Assembly (NCBI GenBank): GCA_020747015.1 | Contig: JAGTJM010000164.1 | Span: 1-16,976 of the forward strand | Direction of reading: 5' to 3' | DNA from: Pyrenochaeta sp. MPI-SDFR-AT-0127 | Taxonomy: Eukaryota > Ascomycota > Dothideomycetes > Pleosporales > Cucurbitariaceae | Length of the DNA stretch: 16,976 nucleotides | Shown here: piece after piece, positions 8,800 through 16,976 of the stretch | Numbering within the stretch: position 1 is the first letter of the stretch | Layout: each line of letters starts with the position of its first letter | Made by a program: the position numbers and the translations under genes | The notes under the pieces: model-generated | The model's database searches: none | The model's input: only the letters and a program-made list of their open reading frames with translations | Told to the model about the DNA's origin: nothing

Positions 8800-10884
8800 A
8801 TGCAATCGCGCAAAGTTACCAAAACGCTATCAAAAATTCGGCACCGTTGTATACACTCCATCACGGCCAGACTGCGAGGAAGCAACAATCGCGACGACGT
8901 ATTCGTGATTAAAGCATTCCAGCCCCGATTTGAGAAAAGCTTGATTTGTGGAATATGTGCCGTTGGTGATATCAAACTCGACAATCTTGAACATTCTGCG
9001 AACTATTGTTACTTCTGTAGCATACTACAGAAAGCTGTCCGGGAAGTTGTGGGCCCTTTCGATCTAAATTGGGAGGGTGTGATGTCATTTCGTCCAACAA
9101 CGAGCGCCATAGAGATTCGTTTCGTTGACAAAAGATCCCGTTCTCTGGCTATTGTGAGCAAGTTCCAAGCAATCATATACACGGATGTGAGCGAAGGGCC
9201 ATGCACTGCGTTTTCTTTAGGCGTTCGTCGTAATATTAACAATCCTCGAGAGCAAACTTTCGCAGAAGTAGCTTCCACCTGGATCCTGGAATGCAACTCG
9301 CAGCATGAAGACTGCTGGAAGGGAGAATCATCTTTACCTCTTCGAGTAATCGATGTTTGGCCAATTCATAACTGTGTGAGCGAGGTACGTTTGTGCCTGT
9401 CGAAAGGGGCAATAGGCCGATATGCTTGTCTCTCATATTGTTGGGGCAATTCTCTACCACTAAGAACAACAGAACAAACTCTTGAGGATATGTTGAAAGG
9501 TTTTCGTTACAATAGTCTGCCCAAAACACTTCAGGATGCCGTTACGGTAACGAGACGCTTAGGCCTTCAATATCTGTGGGTAGACGCTCTTTGTATTATC
9601 CAGGATAGCAAAGATGACTGGGATATCCAGTCAAGCTTAATGGCCACCATTTACCAGAATGCTTACGTGGTCATTTCCGCCGATATTTCTATGGATTGTA
9701 ACAGCGGGTTCCTGCCTCGAATTTCTCCTACTGCTCGGGAATACGCCTTTGCGCAAGTCAAAGAACCGTACAAAGACTCTGAGTCTACTATCTATTGGCG
9801 GGACTATAATGGTGAGACGCGTTGTAGCGGAAACTTCCTTCGGGAATCCTTTCGGCCATTGAGCAAGAGGGCATGGACCTTTCAAGAAGAGGTTCTTGCA
9901 ACCAGAATCATCCATTTCGGTGATAATGAGCTGTTCTGGGCCTGTAAGAAAGGTGTTTCTTGCGAATGTATGGACACAGTCTTCCCAAATGAAGAAGCTT
10001 CGACTGGTAGGGCCATGTTCAAACACTGCACGGAATCCGATAACCTCACTGGAAGGACAACTGCATGGTTTGATCTTGTCAATGAGTACACCTCACGAGA
10101 GATCACCAATCAGAGCGACCGCCTTGCTGCTCTGTCCGGGGTAGTCGATTACATCTCTGAATTTGGGGAAAATGGTCGATACCTTGCTGGACTTTGGAGC
10201 ACACATTTGCCGCATGCGTTGTTATGGAAAGGCCAAGGAGCTTATACGCGACGTGCTATTCCCTCGCAGGCGCCCACATGGTCTTGGGCCTGTTTGGAAC
10301 CATCTCTCGAGCATGAAAATCCTAAAATCACGCATCTCGAGGCGCCCTATGATGAAGTCTACTACTCGCATTCAATAGCTAAAGCAAGTTTTATCGAAGT
10401 ACACGATGCCCAATGCACGCCAGATGGGCGCAATCCATTTGGTCCTGCCTCTAATGGGAGACTCAAACTTACTGGGCCGTTGGTTGAGGTCCATCTACAT
10501 CGTCAACTTGACCCACATCATGGATATTTACTTTTCATGTACCCAAAGAAGCATTACTTCGGGCACTTGTATTGGAGTGCTCTTTTCGACTTTGATCAGA
10601 AGGAGTTAAATGACAAACCAATCTTTTGGTTATTTTTTGGAGCTACAGGTTTACTAGACTGGTTTGGCAATGCGCCTCCGGGCCTCGAAAAGATGCCATC
10701 GCGGTTTTTTGGCTTGATACTCATGCAAAGCAGTGAGCAGGATCTTACTAATGGTCCAAAAGTCTATGAGCGAGTTGGGCGTTTCGGTATAGACGCGTAT
10801 CGGACCCAGCCTAACCTTTACACCTGCTACCAACTGCTAAAAGTAGTTGATGGTAGCGAGCACCAAACTATAGTTCTTGTGTGA
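8800..10884 (+). CDS. HET-domain (heterokaryon incompatibility) protein
   Basis: One uninterrupted 694-codon frame from ATG 8800 (A at -3) to TGA 10882-10884. The frame is open ten codons further upstream, but no ATG occurs there. The HET domain (Pfam HET) spans about residues 208-366, with its three hallmark blocks: YACLSYCWG (208-216), LWVDALCIIQDSKDDW (259-274) followed by IYQNAYVVISA, and RAWTFQEEVLATRIIHF (357-373). The N-terminal part has two Cys pairs, CGIC (50-53) and CYFC (70-73), in the spacing common upstream of many HET domains and possibly metal-binding. Later, YLAGLWSTHLPHALLW and APTWSWACLEP are typical C-terminal marks. HET domains act in cell death during non-self recognition between fungal strains; partner and trigger cannot be told. 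No intron or lesion is seen. It lies between two AT-rich blocks, with transposase debris right behind its stop. Confidence 0.9.
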   Translation: MQSRKVTKTLSKIRHRCIHSITARLRGSNNRDDVFVIKAFQPRFEKSLICGICAVGDIKLDNLEHSANYCYFCSILQKAVREVVGPFDLNWEGVMSFRPTTSAIEIRFVDKRSRSLAIVSKFQAIIYTDVSEGPCTAFSLGVRRNINNPREQTFAEVASTWILECNSQHEDCWKGESSLPLRVIDVWPIHNCVSEVRLCLSKGAIGRYACLSYCWGNSLPLRTTEQTLEDMLKGFRYNSLPKTLQDAVTVTRRLGLQYLWVDALCIIQDSKDDWDIQSSLMATIYQNAYVVISADISMDCNSGFLPRISPTAREYAFAQVKEPYKDSESTIYWRDYNGETRCSGNFLRESFRPLSKRAWTFQEEVLATRIIHFGDNELFWACKKGVSCECMDTVFPNEEASTGRAMFKHCTESDNLTGRTTAWFDLVNEYTSREITNQSDRLAALSGVVDYISEFGENGRYLAGLWSTHLPHALLWKGQGAYTRRAIPSQAPTWSWACLEPSLEHENPKITHLEAPYDEVYYSHSIAKASFIEVHDAQCTPDGRNPFGPASNGRLKLTGPLVEVHLHRQLDPHHGYLLFMYPKKHYFGHLYWSALFDFDQKELNDKPIFWLFFGATGLLDWFGNAPPGLEKMPSRFFGLILMQSSEQDLTNGPKVYERVGRFGIDAYRTQPNLYTCYQLLKVVDGSEHQTIVLV

Positions 10885-10894
10885 ATGTATTTTG

Positions 10895-11321
10895 CCGCTT
10901 CAGTTGCGATTTCCGCCAACGCCTTCAGCACCAGAGGACACCGCATGGGAATCTGAAACTCTAAGCAACGTCCGCGAGATAGACGCTTAATCAACATTGC
11001 TTCGTGAGCGCATACGTCGGCCTACAGAGTCTCCAACTTCTCCTCTCCTTGGGGCAGTTGATCAGCTGAATAAGGACGGCATGAATCAGGGTAAATGCGT
11101 AAGGAAATGGCAGGGCTTCGGAAGGTAGTAGGGTAGCAACAGAGCAGCGTAGTCGTAAGAGAAAGTATGTTCGGACAGATGAGAGCCTCACAGTAGGTGA
11201 GGTACCTGATTTAATGGCTGAGAAGGAGGGTGGTGGTGGGGAGGAGGCTGAACAGCCTGCGAAGAGGGTGCGCGCGCAGAGGTACTGCGGACGTTGCGGC
11301 AAGATTGGCCATAACTACTGC
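10895..11321 (+). pseudogene. Pogo/Fot-type transposase, C-terminal remnant in three frames
   Basis: Three consecutive frames read the tail region typical of fungal pogo-type (Tc1/mariner superfamily, DDE_1) transposases. Frame 1, from about 10901: PPTPSAPEDTAWESETLSN, then TAA at 10988, then STLLRERIRRPTESPTSPLL and AVDQLNK. Frame 2 (11095-11133): MRKEMAGLRKVVG. Frame 3 (11133-11321): a basic RSRKRKYVR, LTVGEVPDLMAEKE, and a closing zinc knuckle RYCGRCGKIGHNYC. The knuckle has C-x2-C-x4-H-x2-C (Cys 11286 and 11295, His 11310, Cys 11319) rather than the usual x4 before the last Cys, so two residues seem lost. The TAA is consistent with CAA hit by RIP. The catalytic part is absent. The remnant begins within about 20 bp of the HET stop codon. 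Confidence 0.72.
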
Positions 11322-11451
11322 GTTGTATCTCAGTATACTATTCATTCCAAAGAATAATACTCCTAGAATTCTCAATATTAAGGCGAGTTGTTTAAGCATA
11401 ATTAGTGGAGTCTTCTAAGCAGTGTAGTTTAACCTTACCGCACTTAGTCTA
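11322..11451. other. Transition from island to AT-rich block
   Basis: Composition shifts here; a few CpA/TpG remain up to about 11442. No gene or clear element end is visible. Confidence 0.35.
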
Positions 11452-11786
11452 CGTTACGAACCTAAAACGAGCGCAATAGGCACTTATAAGTAGAATAATA
11501 GAAAGTATATAGGTATTAGATAAGGCCTAAACGTAGACTAATAATAACGTATACCCTATAAAGTTATATAGTCCTAGGAAATCCTATAGAATCTAACCCT
11601 AGGACTTTATAGAATATTATAATTAACCTTAAGTTATCCCTAAATACTATTATTTAGTACTTAGAACTACTTTAATTATTTATCTATCTTTTATTACTTT
11701 AATTAGAAGCTTACTAAGAAAGACCTTTAGTAATACTAATTACTTTATATTATAGCTACTATACTAAGGATTCTAGCCTTTTAATA
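11452..11786 (+). repeat. LTR-like repeat, copy B
   Basis: The left edge is set by where similarity to copy C (14830) stops: over the first 20 bases the two differ at seven positions, six of them C/T or G/A. Shared blocks follow: CTTATAAGTAG, ATATAGGTATTAG, TAAGGCCTAAA, CCCTATAAAGTTA and then 11613-11786, common to all three copies. The start (CGTTAC) and the internal TAGTAATA near 11737 are close to a TGTTAC...GTAACA inverted LTR end pair, but similarity between copies goes on for about 50 bp, so the true right end is uncertain. The hairpin pair lies at 11711-11718 and 11725-11733, one base off perfect. No gag reading follows, so this may be a solo LTR or the end of another element. Confidence 0.7.
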
Positions 11787-12338
11787 GTCTATAAAGCGCG
11801 CTACTTATAGCTAGAGTAACTAATAAAAAAGACTATAGAGTTTTCTAGGCTTAGCGTAAAGTAGACTATAAAGTAATATAATCTTTATAATAACTACTAT
11901 ATCTAGTAACCCTAATAATACTAAGATAGCTATAACTACGCTAATTTCCTAGAACTATACTCTTAGAATAAGTAATTTCTATCTTAGATTTACTAAAAGA
12001 ATTAATTACTAGCGCTTCCTACTAAGATACTAGTATAACTACTATATTACTATTAAGTCTACTAGTAGAGTAGTTATACCTTTACGCTAGAATCTTAATA
12101 GCCTTAATTACGCTATACCTATTATTACTTTATAAGATTTTAGTAAATACTTTATTTAGAGTGTAGTAATAATAGTTCTAGTAGTTATCTTAGGGCTAGT
12201 CTTCCTTTATTCGCTTTAGTATAAGGTATTTTAATTACCCTACTATATTTTTAGTATTGCTATTCTAATAGTTAAAGTTCTCTAAGTTTTCTATAGTTTT
12301 ATCTATATTATAGTACTTCTCCTTTAGGTTTATATGTA
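11787..12338. repeat. AT-rich RIP-mutated block before the HET pseudogene
   Basis: CpA and TpG are almost absent to about 12330 and no ORF can start. The block ends abruptly inside the HET-family coding sequence. I looked for a mutated version of the missing HET N-terminus just upstream (12240-12338) and saw none. Confidence 0.7.
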
Positions 12339-13686
12339 AGGATTCATCAACAGGAGCGGGTAATATTGTCCGAACTGTTGGGAAAACATGAAGGATCGCA
12401 GCGCAAAATCGATCTCATCATTCAATCCATCGGCGCACTACTCAATCGTAAATGGTGGTTTCGAGTGTGGATTCTGCAAGAGGCGCAGCTTGCCAAAGAC
12501 GTCTTGATGATTTGTGGGGATTTTGGAATACCTTTGGACTACCTGCGCAGTGCATTTGATGTTATCGCACGGTTTGGTAACACGACAAAGCTTGGTGAAG
12601 CGCACTCCGACACTGCAAAAGCAATACGAATACATGTTACCTTTAGACCGCCTAAGATGCTTAGTGCCACCAGTCTAAAAACCCTGAACTTGGGAAAGTC
12701 ACGAGGTTTAGAAGAAATAATCGCCGCGTCAAATGTACTGAATGCTACGAACCCTCGGGACCATGTCTTTGCTCTGCTATCAGCTGCAAACGATGTCAAA
12801 GAACTTGATATCCAAGTCGATTACCACAAGACGATAGCGGATATCTTTCCAAGTACTGCAAAGACCCTAATCGAGAAACAATGAGGACTGTACATTCTTT
12901 CTTGGTGTCAGGAAACCCCTGCTGAGGTCGTCTTCGACAAGGAGGTGACAAAGCTACCGTCTTGGGTGCTGAACTGGTTATCCATATTCTCACAGCGAAT
13001 ATGGATCAGGTTAGGAAATAATACCTCACTATTCTCAGCATCGGGAAACCCTACCAGTGAAAGTACGCCAAATCCTCAATTCGATGGGAATGTGCTAAAA
13101 GTTGCTGGACATGATTTCGACGTTATAAAAACCATTAGTGAACAATCATGGAACTCCGGAAAAGGAACTGAGCACCGTTTTTTTTGCTCCGATGTGTATC
13201 TGGGAGGCCAAGCAACTCCTTTCAGCGAACTGGAGGAAGGAATACACCACCGAGATTGGAAATGAGATTGTTTTGCGAACACTTGTAGCCGATATGGACT
13301 GGGAACTCTCGGACTCTGAGCCCGTTTCAGCTACCAGGAAGTTGGGACGGACTTTTGACGTAGTAATCAAGCAAATGAACAAACAAGATCCTGGCATTCT
13401 GGATGAGGATTTTCTTGCACAGCGCGATCACCTTTACAAATTGATTGCCAGATTCTTCTGCGGGAGAACATTATTCGTGACGAGCAGAGGATACCTTGGG
13501 GTTGGTGACGATGGAGTTAAGGAAGGGGATAAAGTATGCATTTTCCTTGGAGCGCCGGTTCCGTTCATCCTCCGAGACTATGGGACCATGTTGCATCAAC
13601 TAGTTGGAGAGTGCTATGTGCACGATATCATGTACGGCGGAGCTCTCTACGGCAATCCTGCTACTGTGACATTTGCGATACACTGA
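12339..13686 (+). pseudogene. 5'-truncated HET-family (het-6-like) pseudogene
   Basis: The frame from 12339 (ATTCATCAACAG, no ATG) reads the second half of a HET domain: LLNRKWWFRVWILQEAQLA, then VLMICGD, and NPRDHVFALLSAA with a following VDYHKTIADIF segment. This is the layout of het-6/OR-type proteins. The N-terminal part with the domain's first two blocks is missing, replaced by AT-rich DNA. TGA at 12882-12884 interrupts, but similarity continues in the same frame (GLYILSWCQ, LPSWVLNW, the latter a family mark) to about 13177. At a run of eight T (13178-13185) the frame shifts by one base and goes on as IWEAKQLLSANWRKEY, LRTLVADMDW, FFCGRTLFVTSRGYLGVG, GDKVCIFLGAPVPFILR and YVHDIMYGGAL to TGA 13684-13686, the normal C-terminal end for the group. 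The longest single open piece is 12366-12884. Loss of function seems certain, given no start and three lesions, unless there are assembly errors. Confidence 0.8.
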
Positions 13687-14230
13687 TGATGTTACGACTT
13701 TAATCATGGTATAATTTGACGGAATAACGAGATTCTCTAAGCATAGTAAAAGTGTGATATAAACAACAGATCCACATGTATCGGGTACGTTGGTTCGTGT
13801 TCACAGTCTGGTTGATGCAAATCAACGATTTGTATGGCAAGTGATACGCTTGTGAAGGATGCGAACCAACGTGTATTCCGATGCCTCTTTTCTGAATGGA
13901 ACTGCGAAGGAGTTTCCGATAGTACCTGCCTGGTTCGGTGACAGGCGATCATTCGGTCAATCGGGATTGGACTCGAACCATGAAACCTGTTCTTACATCC
14001 TCAGCGCTCCCTCGCTCATCATTCTCATCTCTATTCTCAGTTGTCGCATTTCTCTCTTCCACGTTGCTATTCTGTTGCCGTACCACATCCTCAACCACCC
14101 TCACCGTTTTCTCTGGTGGTGGCGGTTCATGACTTGCTCTGGCCTTGCTGAGGCGTGGGCCGTCTAGAACACGAGGGAGGAATGTCATGCGGCCGTCAAG
14201 TCAATGCTCAAAAGTCAATTTCTCAATACA
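13687..14230. other. 3' flank of the HET pseudogene, island edge
   Basis: Balanced composition. Overlapping ORFs of 60-100 codons exist on both strands, which is expected in CT-rich DNA; only the minus-strand one is listed separately. Composition turns AT-rich after about 14270. Confidence 0.4.
13949..14188 (-). CDS. Possible small hydrophilic protein or exon
   Basis: A 79-codon minus-strand frame starts at ATG 14188 and ends at 13949. It begins MTFLPRVLDGPRLSKARA, passes a Pro run (EPPPPEK) and becomes rich in Glu, Asn and Arg (VEERNATTENRDENDERG). There is no membrane helix and no known domain. A GTAAG and a nearby AG near 13995-14005 could mark a splice site, so this might be one exon of a broken gene. 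The plus strand of the same stretch is pyrimidine-rich, which alone gives acidic minus-strand frames. I do not recognise it, and it may well be non-coding. Confidence 0.2.
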   Translation of the reverse strand: MTFLPRVLDGPRLSKARASHEPPPPEKTVRVVEDVVRQQNSNVEERNATTENRDENDERGSAEDVRTGFMVRVQSRLTE

Positions 14231-14829
14231 TTCAGGGACTACCTTTAATCAGACTTCTAGAACAACTGTAAGGATATAAAAGGCAAGCTATCCCTAAATA
14301 TAGTAACTTTAAGCTCTATGCTAGTAGTAGTCGCTTAAACTTTACTATAGTTATTAACTAGTGTAGGCGAACTCTAACTTCTATAAGTTTAGATATATAT
14401 TGCTTTTTATAAAATATACGGCGTATATATAATACTCCTAGAGTATTAGTACTTTAGAGTAGTATATTAATATAAAAGTAATTAGTATAGCTACTCTTCT
14501 ATTTAATATAAGGGATAGCTAATAGCGCGTTAGCTACTATATTATAGCCCTATAGAAGGATATAGACTAAATATAAGTAACTTAATAGCTAGTAGCGCTA
14601 AGTAGTATAATAGCTATAGGAATATATCTTAAATACTAGAACTAGAATCCTCTAAGGTACCTCTAGTTCTTCGCGATAACTACTACTAGCCCTACTATAT
14701 TTGATATCCTTTATATTAGTATATCTATTACTAAGTTTTTTAATTATAGTTATCTAGCTAAGATATCTATAGTTATCCTAGAAGTTATCCTTTATTATAG
14801 AAGTAGTACTAGATTTATCTATACTATAG
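14231..14829. repeat. AT-rich RIP-mutated block upstream of LTR copy C
   Basis: CpA/TpG are nearly gone from about 14290. There is no ORF and no recognisable element. Confidence 0.75.
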
Positions 14830-15262
14830 TATTATAAATCTATAACGAGGGCTGCGGGCGCTTATAAGTAGGAAGGTAGAAGGGATATAGGTATTAGGTA
14901 AGGCCTAAATATAGGCCTCTAGTAATATATACCCTATAAAGTTACGTAGTCCTAGAGATTCTATATTATAGGAATAAGATACTATAAGATACTATAAGAT
15001 CCTATATAGGACCTTCTAGGATACTATAGGAACTATAGAATTACTAAAGTATATAGATAAGAGTAATATACCTATATAGTATATTATAATTAACCTTAAG
15101 TTATTATTAAATACTACTATTTAATACTTAGAACTACTTTAACTACTTATCTATCTCTACTTACTCTAATCTAGAAGCTTACTAAGAAAGAGCTTCTTAG
15201 TAATACTAGCTACTTTATATTATAGCTACTCTACTAAAGATACTACCCCTTCTTTTAATATT
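14830..15262 (+). repeat. LTR-like repeat, copy C (probable 5' LTR)
   Basis: It matches copy B from its first bases and all three copies from 15080 on. It differs from B by an extra stretch at about 14970-15060 that includes a 10-bp tandem repeat. The conserved inverted pair is perfect here (TTACTAAG 15179-15186, CTTAGTAA 15196-15203). A gag-like frame begins within tens of bases of the right edge, which fits a 5' LTR of an element running rightward out of the window. The primer-binding site cannot be identified in the mutated sequence. Confidence 0.7.
14971..15000 (+). repeat. 10-bp tandem repeat in LTR copy C
   Basis: ACTATAAGAT occurs twice in tandem (14981-15000), preceded by the related GGAATAAGAT. 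It is absent from copy B. Confidence 0.6.
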
Positions 15263-16976
15263 TTAATTACCCTTAAAATAAGTAATATTAAGATAGATAT
15301 AGTAACCTCTAACTCTATAAGTATTACCTTAGATAAGCTAAAAGGAAAAGCTCCTCTAATATATAATAGTAATCGTAAGATCCTAAAGTTATAGCTACTT
15401 TAATATAATATCTACTTCTATATTAATAGATATATAAGTAATAATAATAAAGTAGTACTTATTACTATCTACTTTATAGGAGAAGTACTAGAATAGATTA
15501 ACCTATATATTACGAAGTATATAGACTATAATATAGAAGATAATAAAAATACTATAATATTTAAAAACTAGGATAAGTTTAAAAAATAAATTAGTTTAGT
15601 ATTTAGGCTATAAATAGAAAACTAATTATAGAATAAGGTATTTAGATACTATAATAAAAGATATCTATAGCTAATTATACTAATAAATTCTAATAATATA
15701 CTACTATTATAGGATAGGATAATAATACGCTAAAACATATATTTAGATAGGGCCTAAAGCTATAGATCTAGGAAGAACTTATACGTATAGGTATAACTAT
15801 TAATATACTAGATAACCTAGTAAAGGAAAGTATAAGGATTAATAATAGACTATATAAGTTAGAACTAAGAAATAGAGTTATAGGAGGGGAAGCTACTAAC
15901 CTAATAAGGATAAATAAAGGGATTTTATTCTATTAACTAAAATAACTATACTACTAGATATTATACTTCTAATAAACTAGAACCTATACACCTAGATAAA
16001 TAAATAAGGGTAAGGGCTAAAAGGTAAAATACTAGAAGATAGATATAGGAAAAATAATAAGATATACTATAATTATAGAAAGGAAGGATACTTTACTAGA
16101 AACTATAAGTAAAAGAATAAAGTTACCTAATAAATTAATATAATTAGTTAGGTTTAGGACTAATATATAAAGAGTAGGAGATTATAGACTAATAGACTAT
16201 AATACTTAGTAGAAAACGCTAGAACTATAAGTAATAAAGATTATCTACCTATATAAAGATATACCCCTACTTACTAGATAATAATAAAGAGAATATTCTA
16301 CTAATAGAACTATACCTAGGAAATAGGTTATAGATATTAGGACTAGCTACTATAAGAAGAAGTAGACGCGATATTACTAGACTACTATAGAGATATAGGT
16401 TATAGAATAGGATAATAATCTTAAAACTACCCTAAACCTAGGGTAATATATATATACTAAATATAGAAGAAGGAGGATATACTATAAACTCTTATAAGAA
16501 ATAGATAGATATCTAGACTATATAGACTAGAATTAGATTATAAAGGTTCTTAATATAAAGATAGATAGAATATAAAGTAGATAATAGTATAGAAGAAATT
16601 ATTATACTACTAATATAACTTTAACTAGAGAAACCTATAATATAGAAGTTATACTTTACTATATATATATAACTACTATAACTATTATTACTTAGAGAAA
16701 GTAGAAATAAGCTACTTTCTAAAACTAATACTAATATAAATAGTAATAGTATAACTACTAAAGGAATATATATATAAACTATCTATAGGATAAGAGATAT
16801 ACTAACTACTTCCTAGAATAGGTAAAGGAAGAGAATTAAACTAAAATATTATTATAAATAAGAATATACTAATAAATACTAGTAAATATATATAAACTTA
16901 GAATATATAAGATATATAAATAATAAGCTTAATAATAGATTTAATAAGTATTCTTTTTTAGAAAGAAACTAGAAAC
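15263..16976 (+). mobile_element. RIP-destroyed Ty3/gypsy-type retrotransposon, gag region
   Basis: Three stretches read as fossil gag. About 15299-15600: a frame with LKGKAPLIYNSNRKIL, then VLITIYFIGEVLE followed by a stop where Trp is usual, then INLYITKYI, and IIFKN-stop-DKFKK. About 15814-15876, in another frame: NLVKESIRINNRLYKLELR. About 16059-16109, in the third frame: a CCHC knuckle whose spacing (x2, x4, x4) is exact but whose three Cys and one His positions (codons at 16065, 16074, 16089 and 16104) all read Tyr. Order and content match gag of fungal gypsy-group elements. Stops are TAG/TAA in places expected for Trp or Gln, as CpA-to-TpA change produces. Changes of frame show indels as well. 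Beyond 16110 a pol region is expected, but I recognise no protease or polymerase motif before the window ends. The element is inactive. Confidence 0.78.

Noticed and set aside
10991..11302. 103-codon minus-strand ORF
   Set aside because: It is the antisense of the pogo-type transposase remnant, whose plus-strand frames carry recognisable motifs.
13965..13995. T-loop-like GGTTCGAGTCC on the minus strand, suggesting a tRNA
   Set aside because: Only about three of the five T-stem pairs form, and no anticodon or acceptor stem fits around it.
13859..14167. 102-codon plus-strand ORF with a hydrophobic middle
   Set aside because: The hydrophobic part comes from a CT-rich tract; there is no good start context or family resemblance.
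1..16976. CRISPR array, prokaryotic operon or plasmid features
   Set aside because: No regularly spaced identical repeats. Introns, RIP signature and HET genes point to a fungal nuclear genome.

Overview
The window looks like nuclear DNA of a filamentous ascomycete (Pezizomycotina). It has short spliceosomal introns of 50-64 nt with GT..AG ends, two genes with fungal heterokaryon-incompatibility (HET) domains, a fungal rhodopsin-type seven-helix protein, and long AT-rich blocks carrying the scar of repeat-induced point mutation (RIP). No species can be named from the sequence alone.

Layout: four AT-rich blocks (about 1-3290, 7320-8400, 11452-12338 and 14231-16976) alternate with three gene islands (about 3340-7140, 8405-11450 and 12339-14230). 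The AT-rich blocks are nearly free of CpA and TpG; from 15241 to 16976 I count two CpA and no TpG. They therefore contain almost no ATG and no gene that could start. They hold transposon wrecks. An LTR-like repeat occurs at 11452-11786 and 14830-15262, and its 3' part also at 591-769. The last full copy leads into a degenerate Ty3/gypsy-type gag whose CCHC zinc knuckle is visible but mutated at every metal-binding position.

Island 1 carries a Tc1/mariner transposase scrap (3742-3798), a three-exon seven-helix membrane protein gene (4175-5035) whose C-terminal tail is detached by two small frameshifts (to 5398), a 237-bp MITE-like inverted-repeat element (5406-5642), and an intact-looking three-exon fungal rhodopsin-domain protein (6069-7139). 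Island 2 carries one full-length, apparently intronless HET-domain gene (8800-10884), followed within about 20 bp of its stop codon by the decayed C-terminal region of a pogo/Fot-type transposase. Island 3 carries a HET-family pseudogene (12339-13686) that is 5'-truncated at the AT-rich edge and has an in-frame stop and a homopolymer frameshift, then a weak small minus-strand ORF.

The genes do not form a pathway. The picture is an accessory, transposon-rich compartment in which allorecognition-type (HET) and receptor-like membrane genes sit between RIP-inactivated elements, some intact and some decaying. I found no new multi-gene system. The items most worth following up are the near-total CpA/TpG erasure with CpG kept, the RIP-killed gypsy element, the compensating frameshifts in the membrane protein, and the intact HET gene abutting a transposase remnant.
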